Below, in pieces: positions 8,477 to 17,638 of a DNA stretch of 64,000 nucleotides. This DNA is from Mycobacterium sp. E3251 (GTDB lineage: Bacteria > Actinomycetota > Actinomycetes > Mycobacteriales > Mycobacteriaceae): positions 62,001 through 126,000 of the forward strand of contig NZ_LZJF01000141.1 of the NCBI RefSeq assembly GCF_001666835.1, in the 5' to 3' direction. How positions within the stretch are numbered: position 1 is the first letter of the stretch; every line of letters begins with the position of its first letter. A program made the translations under genes and the position numbers. The notes below the pieces were generated by a model. That model did not search any database. It saw only the letters and a list, made by a program, of their open reading frames with translations, and had not been told where the DNA came from.

Positions 8477-9916
8477 TCAGCCGCCCCCTTGATCGGTAGG
8501 CGCCACCGGCGCCTGGCCCGGCGCGGGGCCCGGGAGCGGCCCGAAAGCGCTCCCCGGGGCGGGGCCGGGGGCCGGACCGGCATTACCCAAGGCCGGCGCG
8601 GGGCCGGGGGCCGGGCCGGTCTGCGGAGCCGGCGGGACCAGCAACGCCTGCAGGTCCGCCGGGTTCTGGGCGGCGGGCGGCGTCTTGGCACCATTGGCCG
8701 GGATCCAGGTGAGATCGGGGACCGGGGTCGCCGACTTGGCCTGGGTTTCCGGGGTGTCGTAGATGATCTGACCCTTGTAGGCCGTAATCGTGTTCAGCGG
8801 GTGGAACATGATCGGCGGGTAATTGACGGTGAGCCTGCGCAGCACCGGTCCTAGCCGCTCACGGCAGAGCTCGGCGCGCTTGAAGTAGTCGGGGGCGCGC
8901 GGTCCGGCGGCCGTCTCGAAGGACCCACCGCAGATGAACTGCACGGGGTTGGCGAATTCCGGTATCGAGAGCAGGCCGTTGAGCGTGCCCTGCGCCGGGT
9001 CGTAGATGTTGTAGAAATTTGCGATGCCGGGGCCCGCCACGTGCAGCACCTGCTCGATGTTCTCGCTCTGGTCGCTCAGCGTCTTGGCGAAGTCGTTGAG
9101 GTTGTTGACCGTATCGATGATGGTCGAGTTGTTCTCGTGCAGGAATCCCCGGATGTCGGAGAGCGCCTTGTTGAGGGTGCCCAGGGTGTTGTCGAGGTGA
9201 CGTGAGCTGTCGGCGAGCACCTGGGAGACCGAGGCGACGTTCCCGGCGAACTGGACGATCTGTTCGTTGCTGGCCGACAGCGCGTTGACCAGAACCTGAA
9301 GATTCTTGACCGTGCCGAAGATGTCACTGCGTGAATCCCCCAGCCGCCCGGCGGCTTGGGAGAGTTCGCGCAACGCGTTGTGAAACGACTCGCCGTTGCC
9401 GTTGAACGTGTCCGCGGCCTGGTTGATCGCCCGGCCCAACGGCCCCTGCATCGACCCCGTGGTGGGCCCGAGCTGCACGGCCAGTTGCGTCAGCGACTCT
9501 TTGACCTCGTCCCACTCCACCGGGACCCCGGTATGTTCCAGGCCAATGCTCGCGCCGTCGGCCAGCACCGGGCCACCGGTGTAAGCCGGCGTCATCTGAA
9601 TGAACCGCGCCGCCACCAGGTTCGGCGACATGATGATGGCCTTGGCGTCCTTCGGGATCTTCACGTCCTTGGACACCGACATGGTGATCTTGACATCGGA
9701 GGGCCGCGGCTCGATGGTGTCGATGTGCCCCACCGGAACGCCCAGGACGCGGACCTGGTCGCCGGGATAGAGACCGACGGCGGACGTGAAGTAACCGACG
9801 ATGCTGCGCGTATTGCCGGTCGACGACAGCACATAAACGCCACCCACCAACACCGCAATGAGCGCGATGGCGGTGGTGTAGCGCAGCCCCCGGCTGCCGG
9901 CGATCCGCCGCATCAT
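8477..9916 (-). CDS. mce4D: Mce4D subunit of the Mce4 cholesterol importer
   Basis: A 479-aa protein with an N-terminal anchor (YTTAIALIAVLVGGVYVL), an MCE domain (about residues 35-120, with YPGDQVRVLGVPVGHID) and long helical segments. Its C-terminal 60 residues are proline/alanine-rich and made of repeated PAPG/GPAP units. The ATG overlaps the mce4C stop (ATGA). The proline-rich tail makes it about 28 residues longer than the 451 aa I recall for the M. tuberculosis protein. Such tails vary between species and may contact the cell wall. Confidence 0.93.
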   Translation of the reverse strand: MMRRIAGSRGLRYTTAIALIAVLVGGVYVLSSTGNTRSIVGYFTSAVGLYPGDQVRVLGVPVGHIDTIEPRPSDVKITMSVSKDVKIPKDAKAIIMSPNLVAARFIQMTPAYTGGPVLADGASIGLEHTGVPVEWDEVKESLTQLAVQLGPTTGSMQGPLGRAINQAADTFNGNGESFHNALRELSQAAGRLGDSRSDIFGTVKNLQVLVNALSASNEQIVQFAGNVASVSQVLADSSRHLDNTLGTLNKALSDIRGFLHENNSTIIDTVNNLNDFAKTLSDQSENIEQVLHVAGPGIANFYNIYDPAQGTLNGLLSIPEFANPVQFICGGSFETAAGPRAPDYFKRAELCRERLGPVLRRLTVNYPPIMFHPLNTITAYKGQIIYDTPETQAKSATPVPDLTWIPANGAKTPPAAQNPADLQALLVPPAPQTGPAPGPAPALGNAGPAPGPAPGSAFGPLPGPAPGQAPVAPTDQGGG

Positions 9917-10977
9917 GGCGACTTCGGCCTAATGATCCAACGCTCCTGGATCAGCCCGCGCAGGTAATCGGCCAAGCTGGCCGGCATCTTCCCGGGCTGG
10001 TAGAAGAAGTCGAACATCGTCGCGAGCAGCGGCGCGGGGATCACCCCGTAGACGTTGACGTTGAATCCCGGTCCGGAACCCACGACCTCGCCCAACTCGG
10101 TCGCGTAGGTCGGCAGCCGTTTGAGGGCCTCGGTGATGTAGTCGCGGCGCTCGTTGAGATTGCTCAGCACGTCGTTGAGCTTGCTCAGCGACGGCCCGAA
10201 CTCCTTGCGGTTGTCGGCGACGAAGCCGGAGATCTGCGCGGAGAGTCCCTGGATTCCCGAGATCAGCCGCCCCAGGGCGGCTCGCCGCTCGTCGAGCGCG
10301 GCGAACAACTCGTTACCGTCGTCGACCAGCTTGTTGACCTGGTCGGCGCGCTGGGACAGCACGCCCGTCACCGACTTCGCATGTGCGAGAAGGCTTTGCA
10401 GCGCCTCGTCGCGCCGGTTCAGCGTTCGCGACAGCGTCGTCACACCGTCGAGCGCACCGCGCAGCTCGGGGGTGGCGTCGTGCAGCGTGTCGGTCAAGAC
10501 GTTCAACGCCTGCTCGAACTGAGGCTTGTTCAGGTTGTTGGCGTTTTGACCCAGATCCTCCAGCGCGCCGGCGAGTGTGTACGGCGTGGTCGTGCGGCTG
10601 AGCGGGATCGTGGTCGACCTGCCGCTCCCGGCCGGGCTCACGGCGATGGAGCGCTCCCCGAGGATGGTGTCGGTGCGGATCGCGGCCAGTGACTGATCTC
10701 CAACGGCGACATGGCGATCCACGCTGAAGCTGATCTTGGCGCTGTCTCCGGCCAGGCCGACCGACGTCACCTTGCCTACCTTGAGGCCAGAGACGTACAC
10801 CGCGTTACCGGGATTGATGCCGCCGGCGTCAGAGAAATAGGCGTCGTAGATCTTTCCCTGCGGCCAGAACGGTAATGCCGCGTAGCCGAATGCGATGAGC
10901 ACAACACACACGACCAGCACCACCCCGAAGATGCCTGTGCGCAGCGGATCGCGCTCACGCTTGGCGTTACTTGGCAA
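9913..10977 (-). CDS. mce4C: Mce4C subunit of the Mce4 cholesterol importer
   Basis: A 354-aa MCE protein with a membrane anchor (FGVVLVVCVVLIAFGY) and the MCE domain (GNAVYVSGLKVGKVTSVGL). The start is not obvious. I chose TTG (LPSNAKRERD) because GGGGAGG lies 7 nt upstream and it gives a length near the 357 aa recalled for M. tuberculosis. It places the first 11 bp of the gene inside the end of mce4B. No ATG lies nearby; in-frame extension upstream would run deeper into mce4B. Confidence 0.9.
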   Translation of the reverse strand: MPSNAKRERDPLRTGIFGVVLVVCVVLIAFGYAALPFWPQGKIYDAYFSDAGGINPGNAVYVSGLKVGKVTSVGLAGDSAKISFSVDRHVAVGDQSLAAIRTDTILGERSIAVSPAGSGRSTTIPLSRTTTPYTLAGALEDLGQNANNLNKPQFEQALNVLTDTLHDATPELRGALDGVTTLSRTLNRRDEALQSLLAHAKSVTGVLSQRADQVNKLVDDGNELFAALDERRAALGRLISGIQGLSAQISGFVADNRKEFGPSLSKLNDVLSNLNERRDYITEALKRLPTYATELGEVVGSGPGFNVNVYGVIPAPLLATMFDFFYQPGKMPASLADYLRGLIQERWIIRPKSP

Positions 10978-12019
10978 AAGCGCACCTCCCCTTGCTGGGA
11001 TCCACCTGGCCACCGAGGGGCAGCAGGATGTCGCTTCCCGCGGGGCCGTTGATCTTGATCGTCACCGAGCAGAAGTAAATGTTGAAGAACGAGCCGTAGG
11101 CACCCAGCGCGGCCAGCCGCAGATAATCCTCGCCCAGCTGCTCGACGTCGTTGTTTACCTCGGCCTTGCGGTTGTCCAGTTCGGTCGCCAGCGGCCGGGT
11201 GTTCTCCAGGATGCCCTGCAGCGGCCGGCGCGAATTCTGCAGTAGCTCGGTCAGATCCGTCGTCGTCGACGCCAGCGGCGGAATGGCGCCCGCGATGTCG
11301 TCCTTGTTCTTGGCCAGCCCGCTGATCAGTTGCTGCAACTGGTCGACGCTGGTCGAGAATTGGGCGCTGCGCTCATCGACGGTCTTGAGCACCGTGTTGA
11401 GGTTGTTGATCACGTCACCGATCAGTTGGTCGCGCTGGCCCAATGCCGACGAGAACGCGCTCGTGTCGGCCAGCACGTTGGACAACGCGCCGCCCTGGCC
11501 CTGCAACAACTCGATGACCGCGCTGCTGATCGTGTTGACCTTGTCCGCGTCCAGACCCTTGAGCACCGGGCGAAGCCCACCCAGCAGCGCGTCGAGATCC
11601 AGTGCAGGCTGGGTGTGTTGGGCGTTGATCGTGCCGCCCGGCGGCAGCTTCCGCAGCTCCCCCGGTCCCGAGGTGATCTCCAGATACCGGTCGCCGACCA
11701 GGTTTTCGTAGCGAATCACCGCGCGCGTCGAGGAATAAAGCGTGTAACGATTGTCGAGACCGAACGACACGTCGATGGTGTTGTCGGGGTTGAGCTTTAC
11801 GCCGGACACCGCACCGACCGGAACACCGGCGATGCGCACCTTCTGGCCCGCCTTCAACCGGGACACATCGGTAAACGTTGCGTGATAAGTGCTTTCGGGA
11901 CCGAACCGGAAGTCACCGAAGATCACCACCAAGCCCGCGGATACGAGCAGCATGGCCACCGTGAAGATGCTGACCTTGATCATCATCGAGCGGTGCGTCG
12001 GCATCTCCCCCGCGGCCAT
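10967..12019 (-). CDS. mce4B: Mce4B subunit of the Mce4 cholesterol importer
   Basis: A 350-aa MCE protein, the same length as recalled for M. tuberculosis Mce4B. It has an N-terminal anchor (IKVSIFTVAMLLVSAGLVVI), an MCE domain (about residues 40-125, LKAGQKVRIAGVPVGAVSGV) and a helical tail. It starts at an ATG overlapping the mce4A stop (TGATG). It forms part of the periplasm-spanning channel fed by YrbE4A/B. Confidence 0.94.
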   Translation of the reverse strand: MAAGEMPTHRSMMIKVSIFTVAMLLVSAGLVVIFGDFRFGPESTYHATFTDVSRLKAGQKVRIAGVPVGAVSGVKLNPDNTIDVSFGLDNRYTLYSSTRAVIRYENLVGDRYLEITSGPGELRKLPPGGTINAQHTQPALDLDALLGGLRPVLKGLDADKVNTISSAVIELLQGQGGALSNVLADTSAFSSALGQRDQLIGDVINNLNTVLKTVDERSAQFSTSVDQLQQLISGLAKNKDDIAGAIPPLASTTTDLTELLQNSRRPLQGILENTRPLATELDNRKAEVNNDVEQLGEDYLRLAALGAYGSFFNIYFCSVTIKINGPAGSDILLPLGGQVDPSKGRCAFAK

Positions 12020-13221
12020 CAGAAGTCGTCCCGTTCCGCGAAGGCGCCGTGGAACAAGAACTGAAGCGTCGAGGGCGCGTCGAACTGCAGTTCGGTGAAC
12101 GGCTCGTACGGAATGTTCGCGTTGTCGGTGACCAGGAACGGTGACCGGAAGAACGACCCACCGGTCTGTTTCGTCGGAATGTCCGGCAGCCCACGGCAGT
12201 TCGGCCCACCTGAGGCGTTGACGATCGGCAGGGACTCGGGGAACGTGTACGACGGCGCGCCGAGGACGAAGCTCGAGGACGTGAACAGGCCCGCTTTGCG
12301 GACACCGAGCAGTGGGGCGAACTCCTTGATACCGCGCTCGATGCCGGCGAACAGGCAGCCGAATTCGGGTGAATAATCAGCGGCCACCTTCAGTGGGGCC
12401 CGCAGCCGGTTGATGGCGTCGATGAAGTCCTGTTCGGCCGGAGCCAACGTCTCATAAGCGTTGTTGGCCAGGCCGATCGTGGCCAGCAAGGTGTCGTTGA
12501 GGTTGTTCTGCTGGTCGACGACGGTCTTGTTGATCGTCGGAAGGTTGTCGAAGATGGTGTTGAGATCCGGAGCGGCGTCGGCGTAGATGTTGGTGACGAC
12601 GGCGGCCTTGCGGAAATCCTCCTGCAGCGCAGGCAGCTTCGGGTTTGCCTGGCGTGTCAATGTGTTCAGGCCAGACAAGATACCGCCGAAGTCGTCGCCG
12701 TGACCGCGCAGACCCTCGGACAGCGCGCTCAAAGTGCCGTTGAGTTCGACGGGGTCGATCTTGTGCAGCAGGTCCATCAGCGACTGGAACAGGGTGTTGA
12801 CTTCCAGCTGCACCGCAGAGGCCGCAACGTGGGCGTTCGGACGTAGGGAGGTCGGCGAAGGGTTCTGCGGCGGAAGGAATTCCACCGATTTGGCGCCGAA
12901 TATGGTGTTACCCGCGATATGCACCGGCGCATTGGAGGGAACGAAGTGCATGTCGTCGCTGTTGATGCCCAGCGTCAGACGCGCCTGGTCATCGGAGTAG
13001 TCGATGGCCTCGACCTTGCCGATCTGGATGCCCCGGTATTTGACCTTGGCGCCTTTCTCCATCACCAGCCCGGCCCGGGGAGCCGAGACCGTGACCTTGT
13101 CGATCGAGGCGAAAGCCGCTGTGTAGGAAAGGTAAGTCACGACGGCGAACGCCAGTATCAGGCCGGCCAGCACTACGGCTGCCAGCCTGACGGAGGTACG
13201 TCGCGTTCCTGTGTCTGCCAT
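12019..13221 (-). CDS. mce4A: Mce4A subunit of the Mce4 cholesterol importer
   Basis: A 400-aa protein with the length of its M. tuberculosis counterpart. It has a membrane anchor (LAAVVLAGLILAFAVVTYL), an MCE domain at about residues 40-130 (GLVMEKGAKVKYRGIQIGKV), long helices and a C-terminal domain of the Mce4 CUP1 type. It is the first tube subunit after the two permeases. The start is ATG, 19 bp after yrbE4B. Confidence 0.95.
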   Translation of the reverse strand: MADTGTRRTSVRLAAVVLAGLILAFAVVTYLSYTAAFASIDKVTVSAPRAGLVMEKGAKVKYRGIQIGKVEAIDYSDDQARLTLGINSDDMHFVPSNAPVHIAGNTIFGAKSVEFLPPQNPSPTSLRPNAHVAASAVQLEVNTLFQSLMDLLHKIDPVELNGTLSALSEGLRGHGDDFGGILSGLNTLTRQANPKLPALQEDFRKAAVVTNIYADAAPDLNTIFDNLPTINKTVVDQQNNLNDTLLATIGLANNAYETLAPAEQDFIDAINRLRAPLKVAADYSPEFGCLFAGIERGIKEFAPLLGVRKAGLFTSSSFVLGAPSYTFPESLPIVNASGGPNCRGLPDIPTKQTGGSFFRSPFLVTDNANIPYEPFTELQFDAPSTLQFLFHGAFAERDDF

Positions 13222-13240
13222 GTTCCTTTAAGCGGTCCTC

Positions 13241-14083
13241 TTACCCGGAGAGGTTGAAGTTACCGGACGCGCCGTAAACGGCGAGTGAGATGAACAGTGT
13301 GATGACGACGACGACGATCAGCGAGGTGCGCACGGCCTGGCCGACCGCGATGCCGACGCCGACCGGCCCGCCGCTGGCGTTGTAGCCGTAATAGGTATGG
13401 ACGAGCATCACCGCGATGGACATGACGATCGCCTGCAGGAACGACCACAGCAGGTCCGAGGGGATCAGGAAGGTGTTGAAGTAGTGGTCGTAGAGACCCT
13501 TGGATTGTCCGTTGATGTACACCGTGGTGAAGCGGGCGGCGAAGAACGCGGCCAGTACCGACAGTGAATACAACGGGATGATCGCGATGAGTCCGGCGAT
13601 CAGCCGGGTCGACACCAGGTAGGACACCGAGTGCACCGCCATGCATTCGACCGCGTCGATCTCCTCGGACACCCGCATGGCGCCCAATTGCGCGGTGGCA
13701 CCGGCGCCGATGGTGGCGGCCAGCGCGATGCCCGCGATCACCGGCGCGACCACGCGGACGTTGAGAAAAGCCGACAGGAAGCCGGTCAGCGCCTCGATGC
13801 CGATGTTGCCCAACGAGGAATACCCCTGCACGGCGATGACGCCGCCGGAGGCCAGGGTGAGGAAGGCCGCGACACCCACCGTGCCGCCGATCATCACGAG
13901 CGCCCCCGCGCCCATTGTCATCTCGGCGATCAGCCGGACCGTCTCTTTGCGGTAGCGGGTGAGGGCATTCGGGACGTACCGGACGGTCTGCCCGTAGAAC
14001 AACGCCTGCTCACCGAAGTCGTCGATCGGCTCCTGCAGCCGGAAGGCGAGGTTACGCAGCCGGTAGGTGACGTCGTAGCTCAT
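13241..14083 (-). CDS. yrbE4B: YrbE4B permease of the Mce4 importer
   Basis: A 280-aa MlaE-family integral membrane protein, the length recalled for M. tuberculosis. It has about five to six hydrophobic segments. The conserved MlaE block is present (GAGATAQLGAMRVSEEIDAV followed by ECMAVHSVSYLV). MlaE permeases dimerise in the inner membrane, and in mycobacteria they are energised by the shared ATPase MceG, which is not in this window. It lies 7 bp after yrbE4A. Confidence 0.95.
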   Translation of the reverse strand: MSYDVTYRLRNLAFRLQEPIDDFGEQALFYGQTVRYVPNALTRYRKETVRLIAEMTMGAGALVMIGGTVGVAAFLTLASGGVIAVQGYSSLGNIGIEALTGFLSAFLNVRVVAPVIAGIALAATIGAGATAQLGAMRVSEEIDAVECMAVHSVSYLVSTRLIAGLIAIIPLYSLSVLAAFFAARFTTVYINGQSKGLYDHYFNTFLIPSDLLWSFLQAIVMSIAVMLVHTYYGYNASGGPVGVGIAVGQAVRTSLIVVVVITLFISLAVYGASGNFNLSG

Positions 14084-14090
14084 CGAGTAC

Positions 14091-14855
14091 TCACTTCGCC
14101 GAGATTCGTACGCCGATGGCGGTCATCACCACGTTGATGACGAACAGACAGATGAATGCGTAGACCACGGTTTCGTTGACCGCGTTGCCGACGCCCTTCG
14201 GGCCACCCTTGACGGTCAGGCCGCGATAGCAGCCGACCAGGCCGGCCATCACTCCGAACAGCAGCGCCTTGACCTCGGCGAGCACCAGCTCGCGCAGGCC
14301 GGTCAGCACGGTCAGTCCGTTGATGAAGGCGCCCGGGTTGACACCCTGCAGGAAGACGGAGAACACATAACCACCGGACAGGCCGATGGCGCACACCAAG
14401 CCGTTGAGCAAAAGCGCAACAACAGTGGAGGCCAGCACGCGGGGTACCACGAGTCGCTGGACCGGGTCGATGCCCAGCACCCGCATCGCGTCGATCTCCT
14501 CGCGGATGGTGCGCGCGCCGAGGTCGGCGCAGATCGCGGTGGCGCCGGCACCCGCGACGACGAGCACGGTGACCACCGGACCCAGCTGGGTGATGGTGCC
14601 GAAGGCCGTTCCGGCGCCGGACAAGTCGGCGGCGCCGATTTCGCGGAGCAGGATATTCAGCGTGAACGCCACCAGCACAGTGAATGGAATCGATACCAGC
14701 AGCGTCGGGACCAGCGACACGCGCGCGATCATCCACGTCTGTTCGAGGAACTCGCCCAATTGGAACGGCCGGCGGAAAGCCTGCCGGCCGGTGTCGATCA
14801 TCATTTCGAAGAACCCGCCGACGGCACGGGCGGGGACGGCAAGCTGCTGCATCAA
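14091..14855 (-). CDS. yrbE4A: YrbE4A permease of the Mce4 importer
   Basis: A 254-aa MlaE-family permease and first gene of the mce4 operon. The conserved block reads AICADLGARTIREEIDAMRV. Strong hydrophobic stretches flank it. The start is read as TTG, which gives exactly the 254 aa I recall for M. tuberculosis; an ATG one codon later is equally possible. Both use the upstream AGGGGGG. The 236-bp upstream gap holds a KstR-like core and nested dyads, fitting transcription from its own promoter. Confidence 0.95.
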   Translation of the reverse strand: MMQQLAVPARAVGGFFEMMIDTGRQAFRRPFQLGEFLEQTWMIARVSLVPTLLVSIPFTVLVAFTLNILLREIGAADLSGAGTAFGTITQLGPVVTVLVVAGAGATAICADLGARTIREEIDAMRVLGIDPVQRLVVPRVLASTVVALLLNGLVCAIGLSGGYVFSVFLQGVNPGAFINGLTVLTGLRELVLAEVKALLFGVMAGLVGCYRGLTVKGGPKGVGNAVNETVVYAFICLFVINVVMTAIGVRISAK

Positions 14856-14954
14856 CTTGGCTACCCCCCTCAGCTGCTCGCGGCGAAGTCTATGCGTCGC
14901 CTTAGCGGTATCTCTCGTCGCATGCGGCTCGGTGTGAGCCGGATCATATTAACC

Positions 14955-14968
14955 CAGAACAAGTTAAT
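14955..14968. promoter_or_regulatory. KstR-like operator before the mce4 operon
   Basis: The core AACaaGTT matches the inner part of the KstR palindrome TnnAACnnGTTnnA, but the outer T and A are C and T here. It lies about 100 bp upstream of yrbE4A, where KstR control of mce4 is expected from M. tuberculosis and M. smegmatis work. It is weaker than the other sites in this window. Confidence 0.5.
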
Positions 14969-15010
14969 GCTGTCAATGAACAGCATTTCCTTGTCTGAAA
15001 CGTTAACTTG
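14960..15010. repeat. Nested inverted repeats in the mce4 promoter region
   Basis: An inner perfect dyad AATGCTGT-N6-ACAGCATT (14966-14973 and 14980-14987) sits inside an outer dyad CAAGTTAA / TTAACTTG (14960-14967 and 15003-15010). The outer left arm overlaps the KstR-like core. It could be an additional operator or, if transcribed, a leader hairpin. The rest of the 14856-15091 gap shows no gene. Confidence 0.55.
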
Positions 15011-15091
15011 CCAGGTCAGATGCGCTTATGACATTCCAAACTGACACACGTTCTTACTGCTGATTCCCCCCCACGAAGTAACCTCACACAG

Positions 15092-16006
15092 CTATTGCTC
15101 CATCAGCCCCACCGCGGAAAAGTTCCGCTCCGGATCCCGCCCAGCAAAGTACTCTTGCAGCGTCGCACTCAGTTGCGCAGGCTCCCAAGCCTCCCCCGAG
15201 GCGCTGAACTGATGCTCAGCGGTCGGCGCCGCAACCAATGTCACCCGCGGCCCGTAGACGATGAATACCTGGCCGTTGACTTCCGCGGCCGCCGGCGACG
15301 ACAAGAACTTGACCAGGCTGACCACGTGCTCGGGTGACAGCGGGTCGATCCCGCCCTCCTCGACGTCAGGTGCGGCACCGAAGACGTCGGCTGTCATGGC
15401 GGTACGGGCGCGCGGGCAAATCGCGTTGGCGCACACCCCGTACCGACCGAGCGCCCGCGCGGCCGTCAGGGTGAGCGAGATGATGCCGGCCTTGGCGGCG
15501 CCGTAGTTGGCCTGACCCACCGGGCCGACGAGCCCCGCCTCCGACGCCGTGTTGACCAGCCGGCCGTAGACGGTTCCCCCGGCATCCTTTGCTTTGGAGC
15601 GCCAGTAGGTGGCCGCGTTGCGGGTGAGCAGGAAGTGGCCGCGCAGGTGCACCGCGATCACCAGGTCCCATTCCTCGTCGGACATGTTGAACAGCATTCG
15701 GTCGCGGGTGATCCCCGCGTTGTTGACCACGATGTCCAGTCCACCGAGACCATCGGCCTGGGCGACCAGCTCGTCGGCGGTTGCCCGCTCGCTGATGTCG
15801 CCGGCCACCGCGACCGCCTTGGAGCCGGCGGTGTTGATCTCGTCGATGACGTCTGAGGCATCGAGGGCGGCGGCGATGTCGTTGACGACGACGGTGGCGC
15901 CGGCCCGGGCGAGGCCGAGAGCTTCGGCGCGGCCCAGTCCCGCGGCCGCACCGGTCACCACCGCGACCTTTCCGGAGAGATCGGTCGCGTTCGTGCTGCT
16001 AGTCAA
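15092..16006 (-). CDS. hsd4A: Hsd4A, short-chain dehydrogenase for side-chain beta-oxidation
   Basis: A 304-aa SDR. It has the cofactor glycine motif TGAAAGLGRAE (about residues 18-28), NNAGI and the catalytic serine followed by YGAAKAG (Tyr-x3-Lys). A C-terminal extension of about 50 residues ends in NFSAVGLMEQ. Hsd4A-type enzymes dehydrogenate the beta-hydroxyacyl-CoA of the sterol side chain. The start is a TTG nine bases after GAGGT; no in-frame ATG is better. It lies 33 bp downstream of fdxD and is probably co-transcribed with it from the KstR site upstream of fdxD. Confidence 0.9.
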   Translation of the reverse strand: MTSSTNATDLSGKVAVVTGAAAGLGRAEALGLARAGATVVVNDIAAALDASDVIDEINTAGSKAVAVAGDISERATADELVAQADGLGGLDIVVNNAGITRDRMLFNMSDEEWDLVIAVHLRGHFLLTRNAATYWRSKAKDAGGTVYGRLVNTASEAGLVGPVGQANYGAAKAGIISLTLTAARALGRYGVCANAICPRARTAMTADVFGAAPDVEEGGIDPLSPEHVVSLVKFLSSPAAAEVNGQVFIVYGPRVTLVAAPTAEHQFSASGEAWEPAQLSATLQEYFAGRDPERNFSAVGLMEQ

Positions 16007-16039
16007 TTTATGAATACCTCTAGTTTCGGGTCACGCACT

Positions 16040-16231
16040 TCAGTCTTCGCGCAACAGCGCGGCTCGCGGGCATTCGGCAATCGCCTGCTCGGCCAACTGC
16101 TCCTGATCGGCGGGAATGGGGTCGAGCTTCACGACGGCGTAATCGTCGTCGTCCAGGTCGAAGATATCCGGCGCGATTCCCATGCACACGGCATTACCTT
16201 CACACCGGTCACGGTCGACGATCACCCGCAC
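16040..16231 (-). CDS. fdxD: Ferredoxin FdxD, 3Fe-4S type
   Basis: A 63-aa ferredoxin starting at GTG (RVIVDRDRCEGNAVC), with GGAGGG just upstream. The cluster ligands follow the mycobacterial pattern C-x2-N-x2-C ... CP: the second cysteine of the usual 4Fe-4S motif is replaced by asparagine, so a 3Fe-4S cluster is likely. It probably delivers electrons to a cytochrome P450 such as Cyp125 or Cyp142, or to another redox step of the pathway; the partner is not fixed by sequence. The size equals that recalled for M. tuberculosis FdxD. Confidence 0.9.
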   Translation of the reverse strand: MRVIVDRDRCEGNAVCMGIAPDIFDLDDDDYAVVKLDPIPADQEQLAEQAIAECPRAALLRED

Positions 16232-16338
16232 AGCACCCTCCTTGCACCTGGCCTTCACCTGAGGACATGCCCCATCAGTATGTAGGACCACCATAGGGCC
16301 CCGATACCGCCGGGGAAACGGCCGCTGGAATCTCAGAC

Positions 16339-16352
16339 TAGAACGTGTTACA
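16339..16352. promoter_or_regulatory. KstR operator between fdxD and fadE26
   Basis: TAGAACGTGTTACA fits TnnAACnnGTTnnA exactly. It lies 107 bp from the fdxD start and 80 bp from fadE26, so it can control both divergent operons. Confidence 0.9.
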
Positions 16353-16432
16353 ACCGGGAAGACGAACGGGTAGTTCTCGGCCGAGTAACGTCGGCTAGTC
16401 GAGGCGTGTCACGTTAACAAAGGACGGCTGGA

Positions 16433-17611
16433 ATGCGCATCAGTTACACCCCTGAACAGGAGGAGCTGCGTCGCGAGCTGCGGTCGTACTTCACCACGCT
16501 GATGACCCCCGAGCGGCGGGAGGCGCTGCACTCGACGCAGGGCGAGGTGGGAACCGGCACCGCCTACCGCGACACCGTCGCGCAGATGGGCAAGGACGGG
16601 TGGCTGACCCTGAACTGGCCCAAAGAGTACGGCGGTCAGGACCGCTCGCCGATGGACTCGCTGATCTTCACCGACGAGGCCGCGATCGCCGGGGTGCCGG
16701 TGCCGTTCCTGACCATCAACAGTGTGGCGCCGACCATCATGGCGTTCGGCACCGAGGAACAGAAGAAATTTTTCCTCCCCAAGATCGCGGCCGGTGAGTT
16801 GCACTTCTCCATCGGCTACTCCGAGCCGGGTGCCGGCACGGACCTGGCGAACCTGCGGACCACCGCCGTCCGCGACGGTGATGACTACGTCATCAACGGC
16901 CAGAAGATGTGGACCAGCCTGATCGCCTACGCCGACTGGGTCTGGCTGGCCGTCCGCACCAACCCCGAGGCCAAGAAGCACCGCGGCATTTCCATGCTGA
17001 CCGTCCCGACGACGGCCGAGGGGTTCTCCTGGACGCCCGTGCACACCATGGCCGGTGTGGACACCAGCGCTACCTATTACTCCGACGTGCGAGTCCCGGT
17101 CACCAACCTGATCGGTGAGGAGAACGGCGGATGGAAGCTGGTGACCAACCAGCTCAACCACGAACGCGTCGCTCTGGTTTCGCCGCAACCGATCTTCCTG
17201 GCGCTCCGCGAGGTTCGCGAGTGGGCGCAAAACACCAAGGATGCCGGCGGGGCCCGGTTGATCGACTCGGAGTGGGTGCAGATCAACCTGGCCCGGGTGC
17301 ACGCCAAGGCCGAGGTCCTCAAGCTGATCAACTGGGAACTGGCGTCGTCCAACAGCGAGTCCTTGTCGCCGGCCGACGCGTCGGCGGCCAAGGTGTACGG
17401 CACCGAACTGGCCACCGAGGCGTACCGGCTGCTGATGGAGGTGCTGGGGACCGCGGCGACGGTGCGCCAGGATTCGCCGGGCGCGCTGCTGCGCGGCCGG
17501 GTCGAGCGGATGCACCGCGCGTGCTTGATCCTGACCTTCGGTGGCGGCACCAACGAAGTGCAGCGCGACATCATCGGCATGGTCGCGCTGGGCCTGCCTC
17601 GAAACCGCTGA
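16433..17611 (+). CDS. fadE26: Acyl-CoA dehydrogenase FadE26 (ChsE4)
   Basis: A 392-aa acyl-CoA dehydrogenase. Visible family features are the N-terminal helical domain (EQEELRRELRSYFTTL), the middle beta-domain FAD region (FSIGYSEPGAGTDLANLRT, NGQKMWTSLI) and the C-terminal four-helix domain ending in LTFGGGTNEVQRDIIGM. In M. tuberculosis, FadE26 and FadE27 form an alpha2beta2 heterotetramer that makes the C24-C25 double bond of 3-oxocholest-4-en-26-oyl-CoA. The partner gene follows after 27 bp. AAAGGA precedes the ATG. Confidence 0.95.
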   Translation: MRISYTPEQEELRRELRSYFTTLMTPERREALHSTQGEVGTGTAYRDTVAQMGKDGWLTLNWPKEYGGQDRSPMDSLIFTDEAAIAGVPVPFLTINSVAPTIMAFGTEEQKKFFLPKIAAGELHFSIGYSEPGAGTDLANLRTTAVRDGDDYVINGQKMWTSLIAYADWVWLAVRTNPEAKKHRGISMLTVPTTAEGFSWTPVHTMAGVDTSATYYSDVRVPVTNLIGEENGGWKLVTNQLNHERVALVSPQPIFLALREVREWAQNTKDAGGARLIDSEWVQINLARVHAKAEVLKLINWELASSNSESLSPADASAAKVYGTELATEAYRLLMEVLGTAATVRQDSPGALLRGRVERMHRACLILTFGGGTNEVQRDIIGMVALGLPRNR

Positions 17612-17638
17612 GCCCCCTCTTCCTAAGGACGAACATCG

